Shown: piece after piece, positions 39,861 to 52,390 of the stretch
Layout: each line of letters starts with the position of its first letter
How positions within the stretch are numbered: the stretch's first letter is position 1
Assembly (NCBI GenBank): GCA_021464245.1
Contig: JADCRB010000007.1
Location: 2,294,532-2,358,531, forward strand
Reading direction: 5' to 3'
Length of the DNA: 64,000 nucleotides
Source: Carallia brachiata
Lineage: Eukaryota > Streptophyta > Magnoliopsida > Malpighiales > Rhizophoraceae
Translations under genes and position numbers: made by a program
The notes under the pieces: generated by a model
What the model was told of the DNA's origin: nothing
What the model saw: the letters and a program-made list of their open reading frames with translations, nothing else
Database searches by the model: none

Positions 39861-40899
39861 ACTAAAGAGAATTGCATAGTTACTGTGCCAAAGTAAGCCT
39901 ACACTAAACCTACGAGAAAGCAAATCCTGAAAACGACGCAAATGTCACTATTACTGTTCAAAACCCCCAAGGACCTACGTATATTTGGCTCTATCGTTTG
40001 GTATGGCTAAAGCTTAAATCACCTCATTACTAGTTCAAGCCTTTCGCCGCTAGACCACTCGTGGCAACAAAATGTGGGTCTAGAAAAGGGTGATAGTAAG
40101 CCAGGCAGCTGTACATTGAAAACTCTTGTATGGGGCTTACCGCTAATTGTCTTGCACTGTTAAAAAAATTGTCTCATTGCCAATAAGGTACACGAACAAA
40201 ATATAGTGAAGACAAACCATTTTTAAACCGTGTAAGAGGATTTAATATTTCCATGTAGAGGGCGACCAAAACCAATGTTTGATCTTCACATAAGCCAGCT
40301 GCATATTTACATGGTGATGTGTAGAATCAGGAATTAGTATGCATCAAGTCAACTGGAGATGAAGCAGAGGTTCAGCTTGATGCCTAAGGGATAGGGTCTT
40401 TTATATTTTGCCTTATTTTCAACTAGTATATATGTTGCATACTACGCATCCTCGTCCGTGGAACCATGAATGAATAGGTGTTTTGGTGCTCGAAATCTAA
40501 TAAAGAGAACAAGCATGAAAAATATAAAATCTCAATCCCAAACATCAATTAAAAAGCTAAGATTAAACCAAAGTAGATTAATTACTGACCAGGCTAAAGG
40601 CTTAATCATGCCCTTTCTAAAACAAAAGTTAAGAGAGTATCTCCTCATGGTGTCAATGTCCAGACGTCGGTTCAAATCGCCGCCCTCGGAAGCGCTCATG
40701 ATAACCATGCTGTTAGACAAAATAATTTTAAAAAATGTTATAAAAGATCAGTCATTTAAAGAAGACATTTGAAAATATACACCAATGCTGTATTGTTTTA
40801 GCAACCATATGCAACTTTTTGTAACCTCGAACAGTTCCATTTTGAAAGCTGATTTCGTGGATGCATTATAAAAACAAGGTCAATAAAGGTGGTACTTAC
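39861..40899. other. Unassigned region downstream of PIEZO fragment alpha
   Basis: No supported gene. Bases 40021-40075 and 40650-40690 have short tRNA-like or pol III box-like wording but do not fold into a tRNA. May contain further exons of the minus-strand chimeric gene at 40900-42117; an acceptor-like TAACAG occurs near 40710. Confidence 0.35.
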
Positions 40900-42117
40900 C
40901 CCATCACAATAGGTTTGATGCATGATTCTTGCGATTCGATTCATGAACCTATTTCCACAAAGGCCACAGGATTCATAGGAAGACGGGTACGTCTTGTTAA
41001 CGCAATTATGGTGTTTGACTTCGGATTTGCTGTCAAATTCTAAATCACACTTTGTGCAGATGAATTTAACATCTTCCTCACCATCCTCTCCCTTACAAAA
41101 CCACAAAACCACACATAACAGCTTAGCTTAGTTTATAAAGGCATAAAACTCGAGAAGGGCAAATAAAATGTCCAGCAGCAATTAAACTACAAATACTATA
41201 ACCAGAAATATTTTTACTTAAAAAAGATGATCTTATTCTACTGTCAAAACTGCGAAATTCCTACAAGCTAGTAGCTACCATACATTTGAATTTTCTCCTA
41301 GTGTGCTATCCAAAATGAATCCAGAGAGTTATATGCCGAATGTCAAAGGGAAAATGTTTATGGCCATACAAAAAGTTATCTAGATAGTATTCAGACTGCA
41401 ATAATTAGTATATTTTATGCAACCACAATGATATAACGATATCATTATTTTTTTCGATTCGCATATTTTCATTTCGGTTGTACAAAATGTATTGATTGTT
41501 GTAATTTAGATACTGTTGGAACAACTTTTTGTATAGCGGGCTCAATGTCAAAACGCATATACTGGTACAAAAAGTATAACCAATCAAATGCTTAAAGTCA
41601 ATCAAACCTTTGTAATTGATGCAGTCAAGGTTGTCTTCCCATTATCAACATTACCAACTGTTCCCACGTTCACTCCGACATTCACATGAGAATCACTGCA
41701 TCGAAGAAGTAGAAAATACCATACAATTATTAAACATCATCCACATTACCAACGAAAAAAGAGGGCTAACCTTCCCATAAACATCAGACAATGAATTGGT
41801 AAAGCCATTGTCGTTAGCTCCGAACCACGAATTCAAAAGACTCGCAGCCAACCATTCCGAGATCTATTACAAAGAATTTGTGCTGTGGTGGGGGGGAACA
41901 ACAGACTAAACAGAGGCTTGTAATAAGAAGAAGATTCTTACGTTGGAGTAAAAGTAGCCAAGGATCTCCAGCAGGACCTGCTGGAAAAGACGGCGGAACC
42001 ATCATGATCGGAGCCGGAGAAAAGATTCGAAGACGATTGCCTACAGCACCAGGCGATTTGGGAAGACAGAACGTAGAGACGCCTGGAATTAGGGTTTCTT
42101 AGAGCAAGCGAAGCCAT
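40900..42117 (-). pseudogene. Truncated mitochondrial EF-Tu joined to a zinc-finger exon
   Basis: Three minus-strand exons have compatible phases: 42117-41942, 41695-41608 and 41091-40900. Exons 1-2 (88 residues) follow plant mitochondrial EF-Tu: [14 protein letters not shown], a Ser-rich targeting peptide, WRSLATFT, then HVNVG and the G1 loop. The loop reads GNVDNGKTT where EF-Tu has GHVDHGKTT, and VNVG is tandemly repeated. The rest of the GTPase is absent. Exon 3 is 192 bases, phase 0 at both ends. It encodes 64 residues with two finger-like motifs, CTKC-x11-HHNC and CGLC-x12-HQTYC, and a strong donor GTAAGT. No later exon was securely found. It could be an EF-Tu relic beside an unrelated gene's exon, or a chimeric gene. 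EF-Tu identity of exons 1-2 is firm; the fusion is inference. Confidence 0.6.
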
Positions 42118-44450
42118 TGTTTTGTTTCCACGGAAAGACGAAACTGTACAACACAAATAAAAAGCAGAGAGGCGGCAATTAGTTTTTGCTTATATCGTCG
42201 CGTCGTCTCGAGGGTGTTTTGGATATTTTTGGGCCGGGTTCATGGGACTGTGGACCCAAATCTGGGTTCTGTATTTCTAGCAAATCTTCTTTTTTTTTTT
42301 TTTTTTTTTTTGAGTCACAGCAAATCTTCAGTTATATTATTATTTTATATATTATATAGGACTCTGGCCGATAAGCCAATAAGAAAGCCTGTGGACCTTA
42401 GAACAATTAGGATACCAAAGTGATCTCAGTAGTTACGTTCTATCTTTGGGCTAGTACAGAAGCCACGTTCGGAGGAGTAAAGGAAAATGATCCGATTGTT
42501 TTGTGTTGAAGGGCGAAGTCCAGGATTGACTTTCCCCTTTCATCTTCTCTGGTATGAACATTGCTCTGTAGTAGACAGACAAAAAAAAGGCCTTGGAAAT
42601 TAAAATGGACAATAAGAAAAAGGAAGCTTAGAAAAATTTACAAATATCATAGAAACTAGAAAGAGGCTTTATAAAAATAATTTGGTGTTGGACAACTTGA
42701 GAAAAATGTCAAAAGGGAATCCCAATAATATTCCATGATTTTTTCTAAGACATCCTTGAAAATTTAAACTTTTATCTATGAGATTTTAAGTTTCAATTAT
42801 AAAAAAAAATTAAGATTTAAAAGAATAAAAAAAACTTATTCTTATTATGTAGCTCAAATTCAATAGAGTTGTTAATGAACTAATATTAAAAAAAAAACAA
42901 AAAAAAGACTCACTCCAAGATGATTTTAGATCAACTCTCAATTCATTCTTATGCCATAAGAGATGTAGTGCCCAACAATTCTATTTCCCAGAAGTTTTTA
43001 TTCAACAAAAGTCTCATATAGAATTTTCTAAAATGCTCTTGTATGTACTAGAATATCGGAGATTACTATAAATACTATGGATTGTCTTAGAAAGTTTTAA
43101 AGGACGAATATAGACAATTAGATTGAAATGATCCTGACCATTTGTTGAGACGATAGAATGTTATAAATGCCTTCATTTTTCTCACTTGTGACAATCCACT
43201 TAACCTAAACTACTTCTACAAACACCATTGTTTCTTTTTTTAAGAAGCTCTCAATTCTAACCAACAAATATAATAACATTTTGCTTCTAACTAATAAATA
43301 GATTTGCGCATATCTTGAAACACTAACCAATACATAAATTTCTGCATATCTTGAAACAAATAAAATTATATAGGCTCATTGCAACATTTTTACGCCTACA
43401 TATTTGAATATCTTGGTATCAAGTTCTTCAAGCAAATAAAAAAATTATATAGCACCTCTGCTACTCTTTTTTTTATAGCTAATTTGGCATAATGTTTTCC
43501 AAGATCTTGCAATTAACTCGGTGCTAGTAAACACCGAACCCAATACAACATACTAATTTATATCTAATCCAACTCTTTATAAATCGTAGGGGTAGGTGAT
43601 AAAGTATAAATGGAAACAAAACCAAAGACAATTAGCATGGTGTATTTTGGTGTATCGTGGTTTTTGTTTTAAAGAGTGTTAGATAGATAGTGCTAGAGAG
43701 ACATGCAATTACGCATATTAGAGAAGGAAAAAGTATGGAGAGGATAGAGTTTTATTTATAAGTCATCTTATTTTTAAAATGGAATTATGCTGTCACTTCT
43801 CTCTCAATCTATTCATCAATATTTAGCTGTCATTTTGCAATACACTCTTCCAAACAATAAAATCTCAAATAAGGAAATTCTTGAAAACAATGAACATTTT
43901 CGAAAAGAAGACAAATTGCTAACTAGCATTCAACATCTAAAATTGTGGCAAAAATTGTTAAAAATAGAGAAAAATAAAAATATTAATAAATAAAATCATA
44001 AGCTACAACTCACATCTTCATCTTTTTAAACTCATAAGTTGTTACAAATTCTTCTTTATTTTCAATGTGATTGTATCATAGAACATGAAGAAATTTTGAA
44101 AGGAAATAAATCTCCAAAATAATAGAGCTTTTGTTTGTTTTATGCGTGAAATTTGAAAAGAAATTCTTTAATACAAATAATTTGGCAATATGATAGATTA
44201 ATTTATGAATTAATGATAGTTTAGCACTTATTGCATCTATATGATTTAATTATAAAAATTCATCTTAACTTTTTTATAAAAATAAAAAAACTTAAATATT
44301 ATTGTCAATTAAAAAAATAATGTGTAGCATGAGTGTTACAATTTTTTTCGTCTATAATAGATATCTAAATAATGGGGACACTCCAAAAATATTTTTTTAT
44401 TTTATCAAAATAGTTATTTACATTTGTGTTAAAATTTATGGAACATTTTC
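42118..44450. other. AT-rich intergenic region
   Basis: Contains the promoter side of the EF-Tu remnant (42118-42250), a poly-T tract at about 42289-42310 and long AT-rich DNA. No convincing transposon ends or coding sequence were identified. Confidence 0.5.
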
Positions 44451-44459
44451 TCTCTCTTT

Positions 44460-44700
44460 TTTGGCTTAAAAAAAAAAACTTCACTTCGTAGTCGGACATT
44501 GACATTAATTTTTTTTGGAGGAAGGACATCGGTATTATTGGAAAATTTTTTTTTTTGGTTCGCTTAAGATTGCGGCGCGTATTGCAGAAAAATACCCAAA
44601 AAAAAACAAAAGAAAAAAAGGGCTTGGCGAAGATAAGATTTGTCTTGACATAGATCCAAGGCTAATTATTGGACTAGCTCATTCCTCTGCGTTACAATCC
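44460..44700 (+). pseudogene. PIEZO upstream-region fragment delta
   Basis: Resembles 52395-52535, the PIEZO leader. Shared wording includes TCGGACATTG, GATAAGATTTGTCTT, and ATTATTGGA against ATTGTTGGA. It probably continues in fragment beta at 50044, the two being separated by about 5.3 kb that includes the Helitron-like element. Confidence 0.6.
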
Positions 44701-44719
44701 CCTGCGTTGCACGTAGATT

Positions 44720-45079
44720 TGATTTTAACTTTTATTAATTTATTTAAAGATTACTATAAAACTATTTCATGAATTAACAACATAAATAATCATAAAAATT
44801 ATAATTCTAACGTAAATAAATCCGATAATTAGTATCAAGAAAAAAAAAAGAGAGAGAGACATGAATTTTCATTTTAAAAACTGAATATAAAAATTAATCA
44901 GAAGAAAATAAAAACAAAAATTGTTAAAGATTAATATAAGATAATCTTCAAAATCAATCAAATGAAAATTAAGGTTTTAAAAACAAAATCGATTATTGAA
45001 CTGAAAAGTTTAAAAATTTAAGATTTAACTGCAGTTGAATAAAAAAATTTATATTTAATATTAAATATAAAAAAATTAT

Positions 45080-45114
<35 letters not shown>

Positions 45115-46920
45115 GCGGTAAATTTAATTTTTTATCCCAAAATTTGACATATAAAAGAACCTCAAGAACAATATTTTGAATTGACATACTTAGCCACTTG
45201 CATCCTTGAAAAAACAAGACCAACAAAAGAAAAAGAAAAAGATTCGTTGGAACAAAAAATGCACTGCTCTTATTTGTCAGACAAAAGAGCCATTACAATA
45301 TTTACAAATTAACAATTTTGCCACTCAAGAATTAGATGTTGATCCTCCACCGGCTGTCATCTTCTTCTCCGACGAGAGGGATCCAGACTCGCATCTACAA
45401 TGTCCATGAAACTTAGGTCATCGGCTCCCCCTCATCACCAGAGCTCTCATCTCCCAGCAATCACAATCCTTGCCTTTCGTCGGTGGGCCGTTAAAGTTTA
45501 TCAGTCCCAGTTGGACACAAGCCCTCAAAATTGACGATGCGAAAACCAAAACAATGATGACAAAAAAGAAAAAAAGAAAAAATCACCGAAAATAAACAAG
45601 ATGAAATCTGAACACAAACAAGATTGAAAGATAAAAAAATAGATTTATCATATCTTATTTGTGCTTCAAGCCTTCAACGTTGTGTGGAGAGCTTGTAGAC
45701 CAAGATCTTTTGTTTTTTTTTTTTTTCTTTTTTATCGAACTGTGAGAAACTGAGAATTCTTGGTGCTTTACGCTCTCCGTTTCATCCTCGAGCGTTTCTT
45801 CTCCCTTTGCATTCTTTTTTAATCAAACCGAGCTACTCAACCCGGGAAAACTGGGACACGTTCACCGATTCCCGAGTACACCGACCGATCCAATTTTTTG
45901 GGCGGTTTTTTTATTGTCTGATTTTGATTGAGAACTGAACCAAATTATGAACCGATTCTTTATTTTTTTTGGTTAAACAAGCCTATTCGATTCGATTCTC
46001 ACATTTTTGGTGAAAATCATAACCAACATCAGCTATAAAGGAGCCTCATGATCTACAAAATTAGTCGTTGTGGTAAGTATATTTACGGGTAGCTCTTTGG
46101 ATTTCACCATCCTATGCCATATCAATGTATCAACTAATAAAATTTGGTGTTGGCAACTCAAAGAGAGAAATAAATGTCAAATGGTATGAGAAGTGAACCA
46201 TATAAATCCTCTTTGAAAGTTATTGAATTGCTATTATGATAGCAATTGTAGATCAAAAGAAGAAAAGTTACCTGCCAAATTGAAAAACATATTGCATAAC
46301 TACACTGACATTCACGATGCGAATGTTGACCATAATGGCTAAGAAAAGGATATTGAAATCAATCAACAAAAACCATCATACGTGGTTCCTTGCAAGCTTC
46401 CAGCAAGCATGAATGTGTAACTAATGACCATAAGTATTGTGAATGAGAGACACTGACTTTTTACCAGTAGAAAATGCCAAGCAGGTCTTCACAACTACGC
46501 ACCAGCAATAGTTTTAAGTCTTGCAAACTCTGGTTTCCACTGCATTGAAACCTCTCTTTGCTTTATACAACAAGACAAGAAAATGTGCACCAACGATGTG
46601 ACGCCAGGCTTCTCCGGCATTGATAAAAAAAAATTAAAAATTAAAATAAAGCATTTTAAATAAGAATTTCATCCGACACCCCAAAGAATATCAAAGGTCA
46701 TTTCATTTTTTCATCTTCTTCTAGAATACAAAGAGTTGTTTTTATTGTCAAAAAAAAAAAAGTCATAAAGAGAGAATTAACATTTATTAATTGTAAACAT
46801 TATTGAGAAAATTAGGAGCTTCCTTGAATCAAAAAGGAAGAGGAAAAGAAAAATACTAAAAAGGGCTTAAAAGAGAGGAGAAGTATGCCATGTGGCAAGC
46901 CTTTGTCACAAGTTTAGTAG
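44720..46920. other. AT-rich intergenic region with microsatellites
   Basis: Holds an AT microsatellite at 45084-45112. Bases 45340-45530 are GC-richer, with no recognised protein. Nothing else supported. Confidence 0.5.
45084..45112. repeat. AT microsatellite
   Basis: Uninterrupted AT run of about fourteen units in intergenic DNA. Confidence 0.95.
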
Positions 46921-46938
46921 ATATATATATATATATAT
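46921..46938. repeat. AT microsatellite at the Helitron 5' boundary
   Basis: Nine AT units ending six bases before the proposed element start. Helitrons favour AT-rich targets. Confidence 0.9.
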
Positions 46939-46944
46939 TAGGGA

Positions 46945-49900
46945 TCTGTTCACGCTTCGCGTGGGTTGTATATATTCTTTTGTTTACTTTTATTTAAAAT
47001 TATAATATTTTTTATTTATTTAATTTTAGTTGGAATATTGGTTCATTTTGAATTTTAATTTTGTTGCTATTTTAAAATAAACTTTTATACCAAACAACTT
47101 GAAAATTATATAAATTTGGATGTAATTCAAATTAATTTAATTATTTAAATTAATTTTAAAAATTAGTAAAGAATTGAAGAGAAAAATTGGAATTCTTTGC
47201 CAATAAACATTTAGTATATGGAGGAAGAATGAAAGACAAAAATCAGTTACTCATTATGAATTTAATGGTTTAAATAGTAATAAAGAGGAAAGAATTTCAT
47301 TGTTTTATGGGTTTTTTTAAAAAAATTAAAGAGGAAACTTGCAATAAAAGACCAAAATCAGATATCTTGTCACGTGGCAGTAAGGATCAGTCGGTTATTC
47401 TATTCTACGCTCGGGAGGTGAATTTTTTTAAAAAAATTTCTGTATTGAAATTTAATCAAGAGGATTATAATATTCATTTTGTCATTAACCTCATAAAAGT
47501 TGTAAAAGATATTGAAATTTTGTATACGCTCAGTTGTGTGTATACGGATGTGTGTAGACGTGTGTTTAAATATAGTTTTGTTGATTTAGTTAAAGCGTAG
47601 CATCGAGTATTTTTTTTTATCTAATAAATTTAGTAAATATAATTACAATAGTTATGAATTTTAATAGATTTTCGCTTTCATTTTTATCTGAAATATTTAT
47701 TTTAAACTAATAATAATGATGTGAAATAACCAATAAATTAACTTGTGAAATATGCGTTGGATTTTAGCCGGGCAATAATAATTTGAAGACTAAATCTATT
47801 GGCAGACAGCAACATATTGATAGATTTAGGTTGTGAATATTTTTTCTTGATAGCACAATCTTTGTGTTTGAATATGAATTGTTGTGGCTTAGTGATGAGT
47901 TTAACATTGGAATCATCCAACCAAAATCTGAAATATATTTAAAAATTTAGGTCAAATACTTACACGATATTGAATAAAAAAATAAACATATTGGATTGGG
48001 TTACAAATATAGCAAACATTATCATCCAGAAATAAATTTTTCTCATTGTTGCAATTCAAATGAAGAGTGAAATAATTAAACATGAAATTGGAATGGAAAA
48101 CAATTACGCATGAAATTTTACCTGAAATTTTAGAAAATTACAACTTGTGTGCAGTTTAGTCGTGCAATCCAATTGCTCATGTGATGACCAAATGATAATC
48201 CACTCACTTATATAGCAGGTAAGTCTCCCAATTAGGTTATTATTGATAGTAATGTCAATTTCAGTTATAAGCATTAGTGCATAATTTTTCATTATTGCAG
48301 TCAATTATTAGTTTTAAGTAAAAGTAAATCAATGAGAACTGAAATTGTATTGGTTCTTTTCGTTATTTCCCCTTTCCGTTAGCATCAATACAATCTGTGT
48401 TTCAAAACTGTGACCAATGTTTAATCAAATTGTATTCTTTCTTTTCCTTATTTCCCCTTTCCGTTATTTCGCTCCCCTTTATACTTAATAAGACTAATAA
48501 TTGGCTAAAATGACAGGAAATTACAGGCTTATTTCGGTTACCATATTCAACATTAATTCCATAATTGTACCGTAAATACTATATTAACTGAATCATAATG
48601 AAAAACGTTACTTATGACAATTAAATTTTTAGTATTAACTTCTTTATTAAATTTTGCCAGCAACTTATTAATTCAATAATTTTATCAAAAATAATTGAGA
48701 AAGTAACAAATTAAAAACTTAAAATAAAAATTATAATTTTTTCTAAATTTACCACGTGGCAGTATGATTTAAGGAGAATCTTTCTCAAATCTTCTCTTTT
48801 ATATTAATTAAAGGCTTATTTCGGTTACCATATTCAACATTAATTTCATAATTGTACCATAAATACTATATTAACTGAATCATAATGAAAAACGTTACTT
48901 ATGACAATTAAATTTTTAGTATTAACTTCTTTATTGAATTTTGCCAGCAACTTATTAATTCAATTATAATTTTATCAAAAATAATTGAGAAAGTAACAAA
49001 TTAAAAACTTAAAATAAAAATTGTAATTTTTTCTAAATTTGTCACGTGGCAGCATGATTTAAGGAGAGACTTTCTCATATCTTCTCTTTTATACTAATTA
49101 AATAGTAATTTTTTCTAAATTTGTCACGTGGCAGCATGATTTAAGGAGCGACTTTCTCAAATCTTCTCTTTTATACTAATTAAATAGATGAAAACGTTAC
49201 TTAGGGCAATTAAATTTTTAGTATTAACTTTTTTATTGAATTTTGCCAGCAACTTATTAATTCAATTATAATTTTATCAAAAATAATTGAGAAAGTAACA
49301 AATTAAAAACTTGAAATAAAAATTGTAATTTTTTCTAAATTTGCCACGTGGCAACATGATTTAAGGAGAAACTTTCTCAAATCTTCTCTTTTATATTAAT
49401 TATTATTAATTATTAATTCAATTATAATTTTATCAAAAATAATTGAGAAAGTAACAAATTAAAAATTTAAAATAAAAATTTTAATTTTTTCTAAATTTGC
49501 CACGTGGCACCATGATTTAAAGAGAGACTTTCTCAAATCTTCTCTTTTATACTAATTAAATAGTAATTTTTTCTAAATTTGTCACGTGGCAGCATGATTT
49601 AAGGAGAGACTTTCTCAAATCTTCTCTTTTATACTAATAATTTTATCAAAAATAATTCAGAAAGTAACAAATTAAAAACTTGAAATAAAAATTGTAATTT
49701 TTTCTAAATTTGCCACGTGGCAACATGATTTAAAGAGAAACTTTCTCAAATCTTCTCTTTTATAATAATTATTATTAATTCAATTATAATTTTATCAAAA
49801 ATAATTGAGAAAGTAACAAATTAAAAATTTAAAATAAAAATTATAATTTTTTCTAAATTTGTCACGTGGCATCATGATTTAAAGAGAGACTTTCTCAAAT

Positions 49901-49999
49901 CTTCTCTTTTATACTAATTAAATAGTAATTTTTTCTAAATTTGCCACGTGACAGCATGATTTAAGGAGAGACTTTCTCAAATCTTCTCTTTTATACTAA
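46945..49999 (+). mobile_element. Non-autonomous Helitron-like element
   Basis: Begins with TC, directly after an A at 46944, and ends CTAA, directly before a T at 50000. This is the expected Helitron arrangement of TC...CTRR inserted between A and T. Six bases in is a perfect hairpin, CACGC-TTC-GCGTG (46951-46963), of the kind common at plant Helitron 5' ends. No Rep/helicase is encoded. The 3' 1.5 kb consists of repeated, serially truncated 3' ends. Confidence 0.65.
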
Positions 50000-50000
50000 T
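48527..50000 (+). repeat. Nested array of nine units sharing one 3' end
   Basis: Each unit ends with a block containing CACGTG, then CATGATTTAA, CTTTCTCAAATCTTCTC and TTTTATACTAAT (or a close variant). CACGTG cores are at 48754, 49043, 49125, 49345, 49501, 49583, 49714, 49863 and 49945. Unit lengths vary from about 80 to 290 bases because the 5' sides are truncated at different points, while the 3' end is constant. Confidence 0.85.
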
Positions 50001-50043
50001 TAAATAGATATATTAGATTAGATATGTAGATATAGATATATAG

Positions 50044-50960
50044 TCTTGCAAAAATGAGCTCATATAGATGGAAAGACAAAAAAAAAAAAAAAAAAAAAAA
50101 AGTCTTGCAAAAACAAAACGAGCCCATGTGAGAGAAAGACACCAAAAAAAAACAAATTTGATGGAACGGTTTCGGGCTTCAAGTTTCCACACGCAAGAAC
50201 CTATTTCTCCCGAGGGAATCTTGGGGGTCGATTTTCCCAAGAAATAGTTTCTTGCGATTCTCCTTTCGTTTTTTTTTTAAAAACATAAGTTTGAATTGCA
50301 AAAGCAAACCCCCGTTTCGGCCGTCGAATTGATTGAATGGAATCTCGAAATTTTGGCAAGATTGCAATCGGACCAGGTTGATTTTACTGTTTAACAAAAA
50401 AAGGTTTTTTTTTGTCAAATAAAAATGAGAAACTGATGGTAATGCCCCGTAATTTTATTAGGGATTATTATCCTTACTCTTAGGATAATTTTTGAACTGT
50501 CTGGTTACAGTATAATCCAGTGTTACAAATGAAATAAGTATATTTAACCCTACCAAATGTCCTGATAGCTTTCGAACCCAAAACCTTTAATTTAATAACG
50601 TTCGATATTTATCACTAAATCATAACAATTAGTAGTGTTTGTTTTTTTTTTTTTTTTGTTCTCATTGTCATGGGCAACTTCCTTCTCGGATTCTTGTTGC
50701 CATTGCTCCTCTTAACGGGTAAATCCACTTTTTCCCATTCATTATTCTAAGTTTTTCGTTGTTTGTCTATTGGGTTTCCATTTGTTGCTTTCCTCTGTTA
50801 ATCTTCTAATATTACTGGAGAGGTCTTATTATTTGTTAATTTTCATTTTTTTTTTCAAGGTTATTGGAACATTTTACATTGGAAATACTAATTGTGTTAA
50901 GTTCATCGTGGAGGGGCATCTTAAATTTGATTTCACTAGCTTATTATAATTATTTAGCTT
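50044..50960 (+). pseudogene. PIEZO 5'-end fragment beta (leader, exon 1, intron 1)
   Basis: Parallels 52535-53150. It shares the leader text CCGAGGGAATCT, GGCCGTCGAATTGAT, TTGGCAAGATTGCAATCGGA and exon 1, which encodes MGNFLLGFLLPLLLLTG up to the donor GGGTAAATCC. The leader is interrupted by about 230 bases of other sequence (50425-50655). No later exon follows before the real gene, so it cannot encode a channel. TCTTGCAAAAA-beginning leader text is itself repeated at 50044 and 50102. Confidence 0.85.
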
Positions 50961-52390
50961 GAATATAGGTATTCTTAAGTAACTATAAGGTAATCACTAT
51001 TTATCAAATATAATTTAATAATTTATTTATTTATTTTTTTAATTTTAGTCATTTAACGATGTCTTTCGTTTTATTTTATTTTATTGTTATATTATTATTC
51101 TATCAATATTGTTATCTAATATTTTTTTGTTTTGTAAAATGTCTTTTATACTATGTAAAATGTAAGCTGTATAATATAAAACCTCGTTGCATTTAAATGA
51201 ATTCATCCAAATAAATTCATGAAATTGGGTTACATCAATATCATAATTTTATTTCAGTTATTAACAACAATCAACATCAATAATTAATGGGAATAAGAAA
51301 AAGCACATCACAACTAGCATCCCTATGATTTCTACATTTATGGGTTGAGTGTTTTTTTTTATATTTTTTTGAGAATAATTGATTGAGGGGTTAATATACA
51401 AAAATATTACTAATTTTATTTAAAATAATAAATTTACACTAATTTTAAAAAGTCACAATTTATCTCTTTTAAATTTTTTTTGTAATAAATATAACATATG
51501 TAAAATTTTTTGAACAAAATTTATCTGTTTCGATAATACGACACTAATGTAAATGATAATTATGTCATCGAAACAGACAAATTCCTATAAATTTGTTGTT
51601 GAAACTAAAAATTTTATTCATATAAAATTAGTTTGTGTTAAATTTATTACAAAAAATTTAAAAAAATAAATTATTATCTTTTAAAATTAATACTAAATTT
51701 ATTATTTTATATAAAATTAGTGATATTTTTATATATTATCTAACGCGGATCTCATAAATTTCCATCGCAATCTCCAGTAAAAGCTTCGAAGTTTTATTTC
51801 AACCTGCTATCCAAGACTTCTCATAATTTGGTCGTCCTCCAAAGCTCAATTTAGGCGTCTTCTTGTGATATCTACAACACCGCCTCTCGCTCTTCGTTGT
51901 TTTTATTTTTATTTTTTTACTTTTCTTTCTTTACTTTTTTTAGTTTTTATTAACAAAAAAAGAGTCTTCTACTAGAGACTACTGCGCGTACGTTTAACGC
52001 ACTCCTAGTCCTATGTTGATTATGTGTGTATATGACCGTTACTGGTTACGACCAACAATGAAATCCTGACCGTCCGTTTAATCGACACAGATGAAAAAGT
52101 TTTCTTCATTTTTTTTTCTCTCTTTTTCTTCGTTGATTATATTAAAAAGGAAACCGAAATCCAGCAATCCAAATGCAAACACGCAATGTCAAAAGTATTT
52201 CTTTCTATCATCATTCGTGTACTTCGTGCGGCAACAGAATTCGAATTCTGCGTTTTGAAGCCGCCGATTTGAATCCCACCCACATCCAATGGTGGGCCAA
52301 GTTCATGTAACTATTTAAATATAGAGCAACAATATTTTTTTTTTAATTTTATTAAAAATAATCTTTTTCTCCTTTTTATCTCTAAAAAAT
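50961..52390. other. AT-rich region upstream of PIEZO
   Basis: Apart from the foldback element at 51390-51742, this holds AT-rich sequence and a moderately GC-rich patch at 51770-51900. It is the likely distal promoter of PIEZO. No gene recognised. Confidence 0.5.
51390..51742. mobile_element. Foldback MITE upstream of PIEZO
   Basis: Two arms of about 160-170 bases meeting near 51563 are reverse complements with moderate mismatch. Matching ends include AATATTACTAATTTTAT and its complement around 51720. The inner ends TCTGTTTCGAT and CGAAACAGA match exactly. No coding capacity. Confidence 0.75.

Noticed and set aside
40021..40075. tRNA-like wording (GAGTGGTCTAGCGG on the minus strand)
   Set aside because: Resembles a D-arm box A, but no anticodon arm or correctly spaced B box follows; not a tRNA and too weak for a SINE call.
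40650..40690. GGTTCAAATC resembling a tRNA T-loop
   Set aside because: The flanking stem does not pair and there is no acceptor stem.
42600..44400. Possible LTR retrotransposon remnant
   Set aside because: No paired LTRs, primer-binding site or gag-pol fragment could be identified.
47307..47600. 97-codon plus-strand frame inside the Helitron-like element
   Set aside because: Lys/Phe-rich composition expected from AT-rich DNA; no Rep or helicase motif.
48527..50000. CRISPR-like regular repeats
   Set aside because: Eukaryotic nuclear DNA; spacing is irregular and the 'spacers' are truncated copies of the same unit.
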